From an uncultured Alphaproteobacteria bacterium (GTDB lineage Bacteria; Pseudomonadota; Alphaproteobacteria; Rhodospirillales; Rhodospirillaceae), in contig LT599022.1 of NCBI GenBank assembly GCA_900079695.1, forward strand, positions 2,362,001-2,426,000: DNA of 64,000 bases, in the 5' to 3' direction. A program made the translations under genes and the position numbers. This document shows, in pieces, positions 36,465-45,575 of this stretch (its first letter is position 1; each line of letters begins with the position of its first letter). The notes under the pieces are model-generated. The model worked only from the letters and a program-made list of their open reading frames with translations, did no database searches and was not told where the DNA came from.

Positions 36465-38227
36465 CACACCAGCCCCTTGCCCGCCTCGGTCACCGCCGGG
36501 CCACGGCCGCCGACCAGCTCGCCGAGGAGCATGTTGTCGTGGGTCGCGCCCGAGGGGATCATCGGGAAGCAATTCTCGTCCGGGTCGACGCGCACGTCCA
36601 CCAGCACCGGTCCGGGGGTCTCGATCATCTTGAGGATCGTCGCGTCGAGGTCGGCGGGCTTCTCGACCACCAGCCCGGTCGCGCCGAAGGCGTCGGCGAG
36701 CTTGACGATGTCGGGCAGCGCCTCGGTGCGGCTCTCGGAATAGCGCGAGCCGTGCAGCAGTTCCTGCCACTGGCGCACCATGCCCATGTAGCTGTTGTTG
36801 AGAATGAACACCTTGGCGGCGAGACCGTACTGCACCGCGGTGGCGATCTCCTGCATGTTCATCATGAACGACGCCTCGCCCGCGATGCACACCACCAGGC
36901 TTTCCGGATGCGCGATCTGCACCCCCAGCGACGCCGGGAAGCCGTAGCCCATGGTGCCGAGGCCGCCCGAGGTCATCCAGTGCAGCGGCGAATCGAAGCG
37001 CGCGAACTGCGCCGCCCACATCTGATGCTGGCCGACCTCGGTGGTGAAGTAGGCGTCGTGCCCCTTGGCGAGCGCGTACAGCCGCTCGATCGCGTACTGC
37101 GGCTTGATCACCGCGTCGGAGGCCGCGTAGGCGAGGCACTTGCGCGCCCGCCAGGTGTCGATCTGCCGCCACCACAGGGTCAGCGCCTCGGCGTCGGGAC
37201 GATAGTCGTGCTTGCGCCACGCGGCGTGCATGTCGGCGATCACCGATCCGGCGTCGCCGACGATCGCGATGTCGGCGCGCACGTTCTTGTTGATCGAGGC
37301 GGCGTCGACGTCGACGTGGACGATCTGCGCGTTCGGCGCGAAGCCGTCGATGCGGCCGGTGACGCGGTCGTCGAAGCGCGCGCCGATCGCCACCATCACG
37401 TCGCAGCCGTGCATCGCGAGGTTGGCCTCGTAGGTGCCGTGCATCCCGAGCATGCCGAGGAACTGCCGGTCGGAGGCCGGGAACGCGCCGAGGCCCTGGA
37501 GGGTCAGGGTGATCGGATAGCCGGTGTCGCGCACCAGCTCGGCGAGCGCGGCGCACGCCGCCGGGCCGGAGTTGATCACCCCGCCGCCGCAATAGAACAC
37601 CGGACGCTTCGCCGAGGCCATCAGCGCCACCGCCTTCTCGATCTGCGCGGCGTCGCCCTTGACCGGCGGACGATAGGACTTGTGGCGCACCTGCTCGGCC
37701 TGCACGTAGGCGCCTTCCGAGACCTGAACGTTCTTCGGCAGGTCGACCACCACCGGGCCGGGGCGGCCGGTGCGGGCGACGTGGAACGCCTCGTGCATCA
37801 CCCCCGCGAGGGTCTCGACGTCCTTGACCAGATAGTTGTGCTTGGTGCACGGCCGGGTGATGCCGGTGGTGTCCGCCTCCTGGAAGGCGTCGGTGCCGAT
37901 CAGCTGCGTCGGCACCTGCCCCGACAGGCACACCAGCGGCACCGAATCGAGGAGCGCGTCGAGCAGGCCGGTGACCGCGTTGGTCGCGCCGGGGCCGGAG
38001 GTGACGAGCACCACGCCGACCTTGCCGGTGGAACGCGCGTAGCCCTCGGCGGCATGCACCGCCGCCTGCTCGTGGCGGGTCAGCACGTGGCGGATCCGGT
38101 TCTGCTTGAACAGCGCGTCGTAGAGCGGAAGTACGGCGCCGCCCGGATAGCCGAACACGACCTCTACGCCCTGGTCCACCAGGGCCTTGAGGACAATCTC
38201 CGCTCCGGTCATGCGCTGCTGCAACAT
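36464..38227 (-). CDS. ilvB: Acetolactate synthase large subunit IlvB/IlvI
   Basis: The thiamine-diphosphate enzyme that makes acetolactate or acetohydroxybutyrate. In this 587-residue protein, the catalytic Glu is in TRHEQAAVHAAEGYAR, the FAD domain is central, and the ThDP motif is GEASFMMNMQEIATAVQYG with the Asn in ILNNSYMGMVRQWQ. It replaces the usual GDGSF by GEASF, giving Glu in place of Asp at the start of the ThDP motif, which is worth noting. Start ATG at 38227 with GGAGC upstream; ATG at 38212 is also possible. It leads the ilvB-ilvN-ilvC operon. Confidence 0.95.
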   Translation of the reverse strand: MLQQRMTGAEIVLKALVDQGVEVVFGYPGGAVLPLYDALFKQNRIRHVLTRHEQAAVHAAEGYARSTGKVGVVLVTSGPGATNAVTGLLDALLDSVPLVCLSGQVPTQLIGTDAFQEADTTGITRPCTKHNYLVKDVETLAGVMHEAFHVARTGRPGPVVVDLPKNVQVSEGAYVQAEQVRHKSYRPPVKGDAAQIEKAVALMASAKRPVFYCGGGVINSGPAACAALAELVRDTGYPITLTLQGLGAFPASDRQFLGMLGMHGTYEANLAMHGCDVMVAIGARFDDRVTGRIDGFAPNAQIVHVDVDAASINKNVRADIAIVGDAGSVIADMHAAWRKHDYRPDAEALTLWWRQIDTWRARKCLAYAASDAVIKPQYAIERLYALAKGHDAYFTTEVGQHQMWAAQFARFDSPLHWMTSGGLGTMGYGFPASLGVQIAHPESLVVCIAGEASFMMNMQEIATAVQYGLAAKVFILNNSYMGMVRQWQELLHGSRYSESRTEALPDIVKLADAFGATGLVVEKPADLDATILKMIETPGPVLVDVRVDPDENCFPMIPSGATHDNMLLGELVGGRGPAVTEAGKGLV

Positions 38228-38298
38228 CCGTTTTGCTCCGTTGAAACCGCTATGGAAAACACGGCCCGGGCGACCGGCCCGGCCGCGAAAGAGCATCC

Positions 38299-38327
38299 TA
38301 CTTATGAAATCGTCGGGCCAGGGTCAA
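38299..38327 (-). promoter_or_regulatory. Candidate sigma-70 promoter of ilvB
   Basis: On the minus strand, TTGACC at 38327-38322 and TAAGTA at 38304-38299 are separated by 17 bases. The expected start lies about 65 bases before the ilvB ATG. No leucine/valine-rich leader peptide is seen in this short leader. Confidence 0.5.
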
Positions 38328-38377
38328 TCAAAACATGCAAACATCCGAAAAGTTTTCGGGTTGCTATGGCAAGATTG

Positions 38378-39379
38378 TTACCCGTCGGCCGGGCGCGGCG
38401 CGGAACTCTTGCACCCGCCGTGGCGGCGGAGCTTCAGGATTTCCGCCACTTTTTCGGCGATTCGCGGCGAATCGAGGGCGTCTGCGGGCGGCCGCAGCAC
38501 CAGATCGGCGTCGAGCTGGCGGCGGAACCAGGTGGACTGGCGCTTGGCGTAGTTGCGGGTTTCGCGCTTCGCCCGCGCCACCGCCTCGGCCTCGGGCAAC
38601 TCGCCCGCCAGCGCCGCCATCAGCGCCCGCGCGCCGACGCCGCGCGCGAGCGGGGCGTCCGGCGCCAGCCCCGCCGCCATCGCCGCGCGCACCTGCTCCC
38701 ACGCGCCGGTTTCCAGCATCCGGTCGAAGCGGCGGTCGCAGCGGTCGTAGAGCCACGCCCGCTCGGGTTCGATCGCCACCACCGCCGGAGGCGCGGCGAG
38801 GCCGCCGCGGTGCGGTTCCGCCTGCCACGCCGAAATCGGCCGCCCGGTGGCGCGGAACACCTCGGCGGCGCGGATCATCCGCTGGCGGTTGGCGGGCGGG
38901 ATCGCCGCCGCCGACACCGGATCGACCGCCGCGAGCGCCGCCGCGAACGCCGCCGGGTCGCGGTCGTAGTCGGCGGAGACCGCCGCGCGCACCCCGGCCG
39001 TCACCTCCGGCACCGGCGCGAGGCCGTCGATCAGGGCGCGGATGTAGAGCCCGGTGCCGCCGGTCACCACCGCCACCCGGCCGCGCGCCCAAATCTCCGG
39101 CAGCAACGCATGCATCCATTCCAGCCACAGCCCGGCTGCGCAGGTTTCGTCCGCCGCCAGCAGGCCGTACAGATGATGCGGCACCCCCGCCATCTCGTCG
39201 GCGTCCGGCCGCGCGGTGAGGATGGACAAATCGCGATAAACCTGCATGCTGTCGGCGTTGACCACCTCGCCGTCCAGCGCCCGCGCCAGCGCCACCGCCA
39301 GCGCGGACTTGCCCGACGCGGTCGGCCCGGCCACCACCACGCAGTCGCCCCCGAACCCCTCCGCCGCGAAAGACCCCAT
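38378..39379 (-). CDS. miaA: tRNA dimethylallyltransferase MiaA
   Basis: It adds a dimethylallyl group to A37 of tRNAs reading UNN codons. The 333-residue protein has P-loop VVAGPTASGKSALA, the substrate motif NADSMQVYRDLSILTARP, VVTGGTGLYIRALIDG, and the late KRQSTWFRRQ. The start ATG at 39379 overlaps, head to head, the start codon of serB by two bases (CATG), so there is no intergenic space. Confidence 0.95.
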   Translation of the reverse strand: MGSFAAEGFGGDCVVVAGPTASGKSALAVALARALDGEVVNADSMQVYRDLSILTARPDADEMAGVPHHLYGLLAADETCAAGLWLEWMHALLPEIWARGRVAVVTGGTGLYIRALIDGLAPVPEVTAGVRAAVSADYDRDPAAFAAALAAVDPVSAAAIPPANRQRMIRAAEVFRATGRPISAWQAEPHRGGLAAPPAVVAIEPERAWLYDRCDRRFDRMLETGAWEQVRAAMAAGLAPDAPLARGVGARALMAALAGELPEAEAVARAKRETRNYAKRQSTWFRRQLDADLVLRPPADALDSPRIAEKVAEILKLRRHGGCKSSAPRPADG

Positions 39380-40343
39380 GAGCTCCGTCCTCACCCTGAT
39401 CGCCGCGCCCGCCGTCGCCGTTCCCGGCCCCGGCTCGCTCGGCCGCTTCCCCGAAGGCGTGCCGCTCGCCGCCGCCGCCGTCGACGCCGCGCGCGCCGCC
39501 CTCGATGCCCTCGGCGCCGACACCGCCAGCCCCGCATGGCTCGCCGCGCCCGGCGCTGCGGGCTCCGCCTGCGACCTCGCGTTCGAGGGCCTCGTCCCCG
39601 ATCAGGCCGAGGCCGCGGCGCGCGCCGCCCTCGACCCGCTCTACCCGACCGGCGGCCTCGACGTCATCGCCCAATCCGCCGAAGGACGCAAGAAATCGGT
39701 GCTGGTGGCGGACATGGACAGCACCATCGTCACCGCCGAAACCCTCGACGAGCTCGCCGCCTTCGCCGGCATCAAGGACCACATCGCCGCGATCACCGCG
39801 CGCGCGATGAACGGCGAACTCGATTTCAAATCCGCCCTGCGCGAGCGCGTCGGCCTGCTCAAGGGCCTGCCCGCGTCCGCCATCGCCGCAACCCTGGCGG
39901 ACATCCGCTACACCCCCGGCGGCCGCGCGGTGGTGCGGACGATGCGCGCCCACGGCGCGGTCACGGTGCTGATTTCCGGCGGCTTCCTGCCGTTCGCGCG
40001 CCCGGTGGGGGCGCACTGCGGCTTCGATCGGGTGTTCGCCAACGACCTGCTGTTCGACGGCGACACCCTCTCGGGGCGGGTCGCCGAGCCGATTCTCGAC
40101 CGCAACGCCAAGCTCGAAACCCTCATCGCCACCGCCGCCGAAACCGGCGTGCCGATGGGCGCCACGCTCGCCGTCGGCGACGGCGCCAACGATCTGCCGA
40201 TGATTCAGGCGGCAGGGCTCGGCGTCGCCTTCCACGGCAAGCCGACGGTGGTGGCGGGCGCGCGCGCGGCGCTCAACTGGGGCGACCTCACCGGCCTGCT
40301 CTTCGCCCAGGGCTACCATCGCGACGCGTTCGTTTGCGACTGA
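39378..40343 (+). CDS. serB: Phosphoserine phosphatase SerB
   Basis: The last step of serine synthesis. In this 321-residue HAD enzyme, an N-terminal ACT-like regulatory region (about 1-105) precedes the catalytic DMDSTIVTAETLDELA. LISGGFLPFARP and the final motif AVGDGANDLPMIQAAGLGVAF are intact. ATG at 39378 is used because it starts the ACT-like region. Its start codon overlaps the miaA start on the other strand, so its promoter and ribosome site must lie inside miaA coding sequence. Confidence 0.94.
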   Translation: MSSVLTLIAAPAVAVPGPGSLGRFPEGVPLAAAAVDAARAALDALGADTASPAWLAAPGAAGSACDLAFEGLVPDQAEAAARAALDPLYPTGGLDVIAQSAEGRKKSVLVADMDSTIVTAETLDELAAFAGIKDHIAAITARAMNGELDFKSALRERVGLLKGLPASAIAATLADIRYTPGGRAVVRTMRAHGAVTVLISGGFLPFARPVGAHCGFDRVFANDLLFDGDTLSGRVAEPILDRNAKLETLIATAAETGVPMGATLAVGDGANDLPMIQAAGLGVAFHGKPTVVAGARAALNWGDLTGLLFAQGYHRDAFVCD

Positions 40344-40361
40344 AGCCGCCGCACACCATGT

Positions 40362-40390
40362 GATGACTCCCGACCACCATGGGAGTCATC
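40362..40390. promoter_or_regulatory. Perfect hairpin between serB and msrB
   Basis: GATGACTCCC and GGGAGTCATC form a perfect 10-base-pair stem with a nine-base loop. It starts 19 bases after serB and ends just before the msrB ribosome region. No T tract follows. It could be an operator, an mRNA processing site or a weak terminator. Confidence 0.4.
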
Positions 40391-40397
40391 CCACGCC

Positions 40398-40772
40398 ATG
40401 TCCGACTTCTCCGACCTGCCGCCGGACCGCCGCCGGATTCTCGAATTCTGCGGCACCGAGGCGCCGTTCTCCAGCCCGCTGCTCGACGAGCACCGCGCCG
40501 GACGGTTCGTCTGCGCCGCCTGCGGCGCTCCGCTGTTCGGCTCCGACGCCAAGTTCGATTCCGGCAGCGGCTGGCCGTCGTTCTCCGACGTCATCGCCCA
40601 GGGCGCGGTGGTCAGCCGCACCGACGCCAGCCACGGCATGACCCGTACCGAAATCCTCTGCGCCCGCTGCGGCGGCCACCTCGGCCACGTCTTCCCCGAC
40701 GGCCCCGCGCCCACCGGTCTGCGCTATTGCATCAACGGCCTCGCGCTGCAGTTCGAGGAAGACGCGGGATAA
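40398..40772 (+). CDS. msrB: Peptide-methionine (R)-S-oxide reductase MsrB
   Basis: Repairs oxidised methionine. The 124-residue protein has the four zinc cysteines Cys39/Cys42 and Cys88/Cys91, substrate residues in SGSGWPSF, and catalytic Cys111 in RYCINGLALQF. Residue 114 is Gly where most MsrB have Ser (YCxNSASL). The call is otherwise typical. No MsrA domain is fused. Confidence 0.93.
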   Translation: MSDFSDLPPDRRRILEFCGTEAPFSSPLLDEHRAGRFVCAACGAPLFGSDAKFDSGSGWPSFSDVIAQGAVVSRTDASHGMTRTEILCARCGGHLGHVFPDGPAPTGLRYCINGLALQFEEDAG

Positions 40773-40774
40773 CG

Positions 40775-40804
40775 AAAAAGCCCGGGAGCGCCGCCCCCGG
40801 GCTT
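40775..40804 (-). terminator. Terminator of the BMP transporter operon
   Basis: AAGCCCGGG and CCCGGGCTT form a nine-base-pair stem with a nine-base loop, followed on the minus strand by TTTTTCG. It ends just after the msrB stop, so it may serve both converging genes. Confidence 0.82.
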
Positions 40805-40844
40805 CCGCGAGGGCGCCCGGCCCCCTCGGCGTTCTCGGTGGCCC

Positions 40845-41924
40845 TTATTTCGGAATCGACCCGACCACGCCCTCGACGAACCAGTTCATCTTGAGGAGAT
40901 CGGCGTCGGAGACCGCCTTGCCCGCGGGCACCACTTCCTTGCCGGACTGATCCCGGATCGGACCGGCGAAGGGATGGAGCTTGTGTTCCTTGATCTTCTG
41001 TTCGACCGCGAGGGCCTCGTCGCGGACGTCCTTGGGCGTCGCGGGGTTGAACGGCGCGAGCCGCACCATGTCCTTGTCGAAGCCGTCCCAGGTGTCGGTG
41101 GATTTCCAGGTGCCGTCCATCACCGCCTGGATCCGGTCGATGTAGTAGCCCGACCAGTCGTCGACGATCGCGGTGAGGTGCGATTTCGGGCCGAAGCGCG
41201 ACATGTCGGAAGCCTGACCGATCGCCCACACGCCCTTTTCCTCGGCGGCCTGCACCGGCGCGGCGGAATCGGTGTGCTGGGCGAGCACGTCGACGCCCTG
41301 CGCCATCAGCGCCTCGGCCGCCTCGCGCTCCTTGCCCGGGTCATACCACGAGTTCACCCACACGACGCGAACCTCGGCCTTGGGGTTGACGCTGCGCGCG
41401 CCGAGAGTGAAGGCGTTGGCGCCGCGCACCACTTCGGGAATCGGGAAGGAGGCGATGTAGCCGAGCTTGTTGCTCTTGGTGAGGCGGCCGGCGGCGACGC
41501 CCGAGGCGTAGCGGCCCTCGTAGAACCGCGCCATGTAGGTGGCGAGGTTGGGAGCGCGCATGTAGCCGGTGGCGTGCTCGAACTTCACCTTCGGGAACTG
41601 CCGCGCAACCTTCACCGTCGGATTCATGAAGCCGAACGAGGTGGTGAAGATCAGATCGTGGCCGGAGGCGGCAAGCTGACGGATCACGCGTTCGGCGTCC
41701 GCGCCCTCGGGAACGTTCTCGACGAAGGTGGTCTTGACCTTGTCGCCGAAGTGCTTCTCGACCGCGAGACGGCCCTGCTCGTGCTGATACGAATAGCCGT
41801 GGTCGCCGATCGGCCCGACGTAGACGAACCCGACCTTGAGCGGCTCGGCCGCCGGGGCCTGGGTCGCACCGAACAGCCCCATCGCCAGGGCGAGACCGAG
41901 GCCGGCCCGTCGCGTGAATTTCAT
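40845..41924 (-). CDS. BMP-family (PnrA-like) periplasmic substrate-binding protein
   Basis: A 359-residue exported protein with signal peptide MKFTRRAGLGLALAMGLFG...A before AEPLKVGFVYVGPIGDHGYS. FTTSFGFMNP, KFEHATGY, FYEGRYASGVAAGRLTKS and IDRIQAVMDGTWKS follow. BMP proteins bind nucleosides, purines or related compounds for the adjacent BMP-type ABC transporter. There is no lipobox cysteine, so it is soluble in the periplasm rather than a lipoprotein. It is the last gene of a four-gene operon. Confidence 0.92.
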   Translation of the reverse strand: MKFTRRAGLGLALAMGLFGATQAPAAEPLKVGFVYVGPIGDHGYSYQHEQGRLAVEKHFGDKVKTTFVENVPEGADAERVIRQLAASGHDLIFTTSFGFMNPTVKVARQFPKVKFEHATGYMRAPNLATYMARFYEGRYASGVAAGRLTKSNKLGYIASFPIPEVVRGANAFTLGARSVNPKAEVRVVWVNSWYDPGKEREAAEALMAQGVDVLAQHTDSAAPVQAAEEKGVWAIGQASDMSRFGPKSHLTAIVDDWSGYYIDRIQAVMDGTWKSTDTWDGFDKDMVRLAPFNPATPKDVRDEALAVEQKIKEHKLHPFAGPIRDQSGKEVVPAGKAVSDADLLKMNWFVEGVVGSIPK

Positions 41925-41945
41925 GTTGGTCTCCTCCGACCGTTG

Positions 41946-42881
41946 TTATCGTCCCGAGTGGAACACTTTCCCCAAACACGCGGGCGCGTTCAACTTGATC
42001 TTGGTCTCGTCGCGCGAAATCAGCACCAGCACGACGATGGTGGCGAGGTAGGGGAGCATCGCGAGAATCTGCGACGACACCGGAAGCCCCCAGTTCTGCG
42101 CGTGGAGCTGGAGAATCGTCACGCCGCCGAAGAGATACGCGCCGAGCAGCGCGCGCGACGGCACCCAGGTGGCGAACACCACCAGCGCGAGCGCGATCCA
42201 GCCGCGCCCCGAGCTCATGTTCTCGACCCACATCGGCGTGTAGGCGAGCGAGAGATACGCGCCCGCGAGGCCCGCCATCGCGCCGCCGAACATCACCGCC
42301 AGGGTGCGCACCTTCAGAACCCCGTAGCCGATGTCGTGGGCGGCGTCGTGGTTCTCGCCGACGGCGCGCAGGATCAGCCCGGCGCGGGTGCGGAACAGGA
42401 ACCACGAGATCGCCGGAACCGCGAGAATCGAGGCGTAGACCAGAATATCGTGGGAGAACAGCGCCGGACCGAGCACCGGAATATCGGAGAGCAGCGGCAG
42501 CGGAATCGCGGGCAGCGCGGCGATCGGCGTGCCCACCAGACTCTTGCCGACGAACGCGGACAGGCCGACGCCGAAGATCGACAGCGCGAGGCCGCAGGCG
42601 ACCTGATTGGCGCGCAGGCCGAGGGCGAGAAACGCGAACAGCAGCGACATGCCCACCCCCGCGAGCGCGCCCGCGGCCATCGCCGCGGCATAGCCCGCGC
42701 CGGTGTGGGCGGCGCCGAAGGCGGACACCGCGCCCATCAGCATCATCCCCTCAAGGCCGAGGTTGAGCACCCCGGCGCGTTCGGTGACGAGTTCGCCGAG
42801 CGCGGCGAAAACCAGCGGCGTCGCGGCGCGGATCATCGCGGCGAGGATCGCGGCGAGAGTGGCGAGTTCGGCTTCGCTCAT
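41946..42881 (-). CDS. BMP-type ABC transporter permease (second)
   Basis: A 311-residue permease with eight or nine helices. The family mark ELVTERAGVLNLGLEGMMLMG lies near the start, NPxA-like ALGLRANQVACGLALSIFGVG and RAVGENHDAAHDIGYGV in the coupling region. It pairs with the longer permease upstream (overlap of four bases) and belongs to the nucleoside/BMP class. Confidence 0.92.
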   Translation of the reverse strand: MSEAELATLAAILAAMIRAATPLVFAALGELVTERAGVLNLGLEGMMLMGAVSAFGAAHTGAGYAAAMAAGALAGVGMSLLFAFLALGLRANQVACGLALSIFGVGLSAFVGKSLVGTPIAALPAIPLPLLSDIPVLGPALFSHDILVYASILAVPAISWFLFRTRAGLILRAVGENHDAAHDIGYGVLKVRTLAVMFGGAMAGLAGAYLSLAYTPMWVENMSSGRGWIALALVVFATWVPSRALLGAYLFGGVTILQLHAQNWGLPVSSQILAMLPYLATIVVLVLISRDETKIKLNAPACLGKVFHSGR

Positions 42882-43951
42882 CGGCGGGCTCCGTTGGCCA
42901 GGGAGAACCGGACGCGGTAGCGGATCAGCACGTCGGCGGCGAGCAGGAAGAACAGGATCATGCCCTGGAACACCTGGGTGACGGCGAGCGGCACGCCGAG
43001 CGCGATCTGCGCCGCGTCGCCGCCCATGTAGGTGAGCGCCAGCAGCAGCGCCGCGAGGAGAATGCCGATCGGGTGCAGGCGCCCGAGAAAGGCGGCGATG
43101 ATCGCGGTGTAGCCGTACCCCGGCGAGACGGTGGGCACGAGCTGGCCGATCGGCCCGCACACCTCCATCGCGCCCGCGAGGCCCGCCATGCCGCCGCCGA
43201 ACATCAGGGTGAAGGCGATCACCCGGTTGGGGCCGAACCCGGCGTAGCTGCCCGCCGCAGGGGTCATGCCGATCACCTTGATCTGGAAGCCGAGGAAGCT
43301 GCGCGACAGCACCACCCAGGCGACCAGGGCGACGAGCGGCGCGAACAGCGCGCCGACGTGCAGGCGCGTGCCCTCGAACAGGATCGGCATCAGCGCGCTG
43401 TCGGTGAACATCCGGGTTTCGGGGAAATTGTAGCCCTCGGGCGAGCGCCAGGGGCCGTGCACCAGCCACGCCAGCAGCAGGGTGGCGACGTAGTTGAGCA
43501 TCAGGCTGGTGAGAATCTCGTTGGCATGGAAGCGGATCCGCAGCAGCGCCGGAATCGCCGCCCACAACGCGCCGCCCGCGACGCCCGCCAGCAGCACCAA
43601 CGGCAGCACCCACAGGCCCGAAACCTCGTAGAGCGCCAGCGCGGCACCGCCCGCGGCGATCGCGCCGACGATCAGCTGACCCTCCGCGCCGATGTTCCAG
43701 ACGTTGCCGCGAAACCCGAGGGCGAGCGCGCAAGCGATGATCGCGAGCGGCGTCGCCTTCAGCAGCCATTCGGTGATGCCGTAGAGATCGCCGAGCGGCG
43801 AGAGGAAAAAGGTGGACAGCGCGGAGAGCGGCGCGAAGCCGAGCGCGGCGAACAACAGTCCGCCCGCCGCCACGGTGGCGGCGATCGCCAGCATCGGCGC
43901 GACGAAGGTCATCGTCCGCGAGGCCTGCGGCCGGAGTTCCAACTTAAGCAT
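42878..43951 (-). CDS. BMP-type ABC transporter permease (first)
   Basis: A 357-residue permease. LGFRGNVWNIGAEGQLIVGA is the characteristic motif of this class, followed by LWAAIPALLRIRFHANEILTSLML and the coupling region FQIKVIGMTPAAGSYAGF. Its start overlaps the ATPase stop by eight bases. Confidence 0.92.
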   Translation of the reverse strand: MLKLELRPQASRTMTFVAPMLAIAATVAAGGLLFAALGFAPLSALSTFFLSPLGDLYGITEWLLKATPLAIIACALALGFRGNVWNIGAEGQLIVGAIAAGGAALALYEVSGLWVLPLVLLAGVAGGALWAAIPALLRIRFHANEILTSLMLNYVATLLLAWLVHGPWRSPEGYNFPETRMFTDSALMPILFEGTRLHVGALFAPLVALVAWVVLSRSFLGFQIKVIGMTPAAGSYAGFGPNRVIAFTLMFGGGMAGLAGAMEVCGPIGQLVPTVSPGYGYTAIIAAFLGRLHPIGILLAALLLALTYMGGDAAQIALGVPLAVTQVFQGMILFFLLAADVLIRYRVRFSLANGARR

Positions 43952-45488
43952 CGGCGCGGGACTCCCCGTCGAGGTGGAAGACGCCGCCCATCAGCATGCC
44001 GATCTGCTCGACGCTGGTGCTGCGCGCGGCCTGCGCGGGCGAAAGGCGGCCGTGGCTCATCACCGCGATCCGGTCGCAGATCGCGAACAGTTCGTCGAGA
44101 TCCTGCGACACCACCAGCACGGCCGCGCCGCCCTCGGCGAGGGCGATGAGATCGCGGTGGATCGCCGCCGCCGCGCCCGCGTCGACGCCCCAGGTCGGCT
44201 GGGCGACGATCAGGAGGCGGGGCTTCTGGAGGATCTCGCGGCCGACGATGAACTTCTGCAGATTGCCGCCGGAGAGGCTACGCGCCGCCGCGCCCGGGCC
44301 GGTGGCGGCGACGTGGAAGGTGTCGATCACCTTCTCGGCGAAGCTGCGGGCGCGGGAAAAGCGGATCAGCCCGCGCTTCAGCATCCCACCCGACTTGTGG
44401 GCGGAGAGCAAGGCGTTGTCGGCGAGCGACATGTCGGGCACCGCGCCGCGCCCGAGGCGCTCCTCGGGGACGAAGCCCATGCCGCGCTCGCGGCGGCGGC
44501 GCGGCCCCATCTGCCCCACCGCCTCGCCGTCGATGCGGACCGCCTCGGGCACCGCCACCAGGGTCTCGCCCGAAAGCGCGCCGAGAAGCTCGGCCTGGCC
44601 GTTGCCCGCCACTCCGGCGATGCCGAAGATCTCGCCCGAGCGGACGGTGAAGGAGATGTCGGCGAGCGGCGTCGCGAACGGCACCAGCGGCGCCAGCGAC
44701 AGCCGGTCCACCACCAGGCGCGGCGCCCCCGCGGCGGCGGCTTCCTCGCGCACCGGCGGCGCGAGGTCGGCGCCGATCATCAGCCGCGCCAGCGACGCGG
44801 CGGTTTCCTGCCGCGGATCGCAGCGCCCGGCGAGGCGGCCGCCGCGCAGCACCGTCGCCGCCTCGCACAGCACCCGGATTTCGGCGAGTTTGTGGGAGAT
44901 GTAGAGGATGCTGCGGCCCTCGGCGATCAAGCGGCGCAGGGTCTCGAACAGCGCCTCGGCCTCCTGCGGCGTGAGCACCGAGGTCGGCTCGTCCATGATC
45001 AGCAGCTTCGGATCCTGCAACAGGCAGCGCACGATCTCGACGCGCTGGCGCTCGCCCACCGACAGGTCGGCGACGCGGCGTTCGGGGTCGAGGGCGAGGC
45101 CGTAGCGGGCGGACACCTCGGCGATCCGGCGGCCGAGTTCCGGCAGCGGCGCGGGGTCGCCGGTGCCGAGCGCGACGTTCTCGGTCACGGTCATCGAATC
45201 GAACAGCGAGAAATGCTGGAACACCATGCCGATGCCCAGCTTCCGCGCCGCCGCCGGGCTGTCGATGCGGACCGGCTCGCCCTCCCAGAGGATCTCGCCC
45301 TCGTCGGCCTGAAGCACGCCGTAGACGATCTTGACCAGGGTGGATTTGCCCGCGCCGTTCTCGCCCAGCAGGGCGTGGCATTCGCCCGGCATCACCGCCA
45401 GATCGATGCCGTCGTTGGCGAGGCAGCCGGGATAGCGCTTGGTGATGCCTTTGAGCGCGAGGCGCGGCGGCGGGGAGGATACGCTCAC
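43944..45488 (-). CDS. BMP-type ABC transporter ATPase (two ABC domains)
   Basis: A 514-residue duplicated ABC protein. The first domain has a full Walker A (GENGAGKST), signature LSVGERQRVEI and Walker B LLIMDEPTSVL. The second domain has a degenerate P-loop (GVAGNGQAELL, lacking the Lys) and AQPTWGVDAG, as is standard for this transporter class. The GTG start at 45488 is chosen because AGGA lies seven bases upstream and the first strand starts soon after. It is the first gene of the operon, divergent from an amidotransferase gene. Confidence 0.92.
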   Translation of the reverse strand: MSVSSPPPRLALKGITKRYPGCLANDGIDLAVMPGECHALLGENGAGKSTLVKIVYGVLQADEGEILWEGEPVRIDSPAAARKLGIGMVFQHFSLFDSMTVTENVALGTGDPAPLPELGRRIAEVSARYGLALDPERRVADLSVGERQRVEIVRCLLQDPKLLIMDEPTSVLTPQEAEALFETLRRLIAEGRSILYISHKLAEIRVLCEAATVLRGGRLAGRCDPRQETAASLARLMIGADLAPPVREEAAAAGAPRLVVDRLSLAPLVPFATPLADISFTVRSGEIFGIAGVAGNGQAELLGALSGETLVAVPEAVRIDGEAVGQMGPRRRRERGMGFVPEERLGRGAVPDMSLADNALLSAHKSGGMLKRGLIRFSRARSFAEKVIDTFHVAATGPGAAARSLSGGNLQKFIVGREILQKPRLLIVAQPTWGVDAGAAAAIHRDLIALAEGGAAVLVVSQDLDELFAICDRIAVMSHGRLSPAQAARSTSVEQIGMLMGGVFHLDGESRADA

Positions 45489-45575
45489 GGGAGTCCTTTC
45501 CAGGGCCGGATTCGATTGCCGGGGCGGCCGCATCGGCGGATGATGGGCCGTCGCCGCTGATGAGGGTATTACACC

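Noticed and set aside
36539-40363. A 1274-codon open frame on the plus strand across ilvB, miaA and serB
   Set aside because: It is antisense or out of frame to clearly recognisable genes and is rich in Arg, His and Gly as expected for shadow frames in GC-rich DNA. No family-like sequence.
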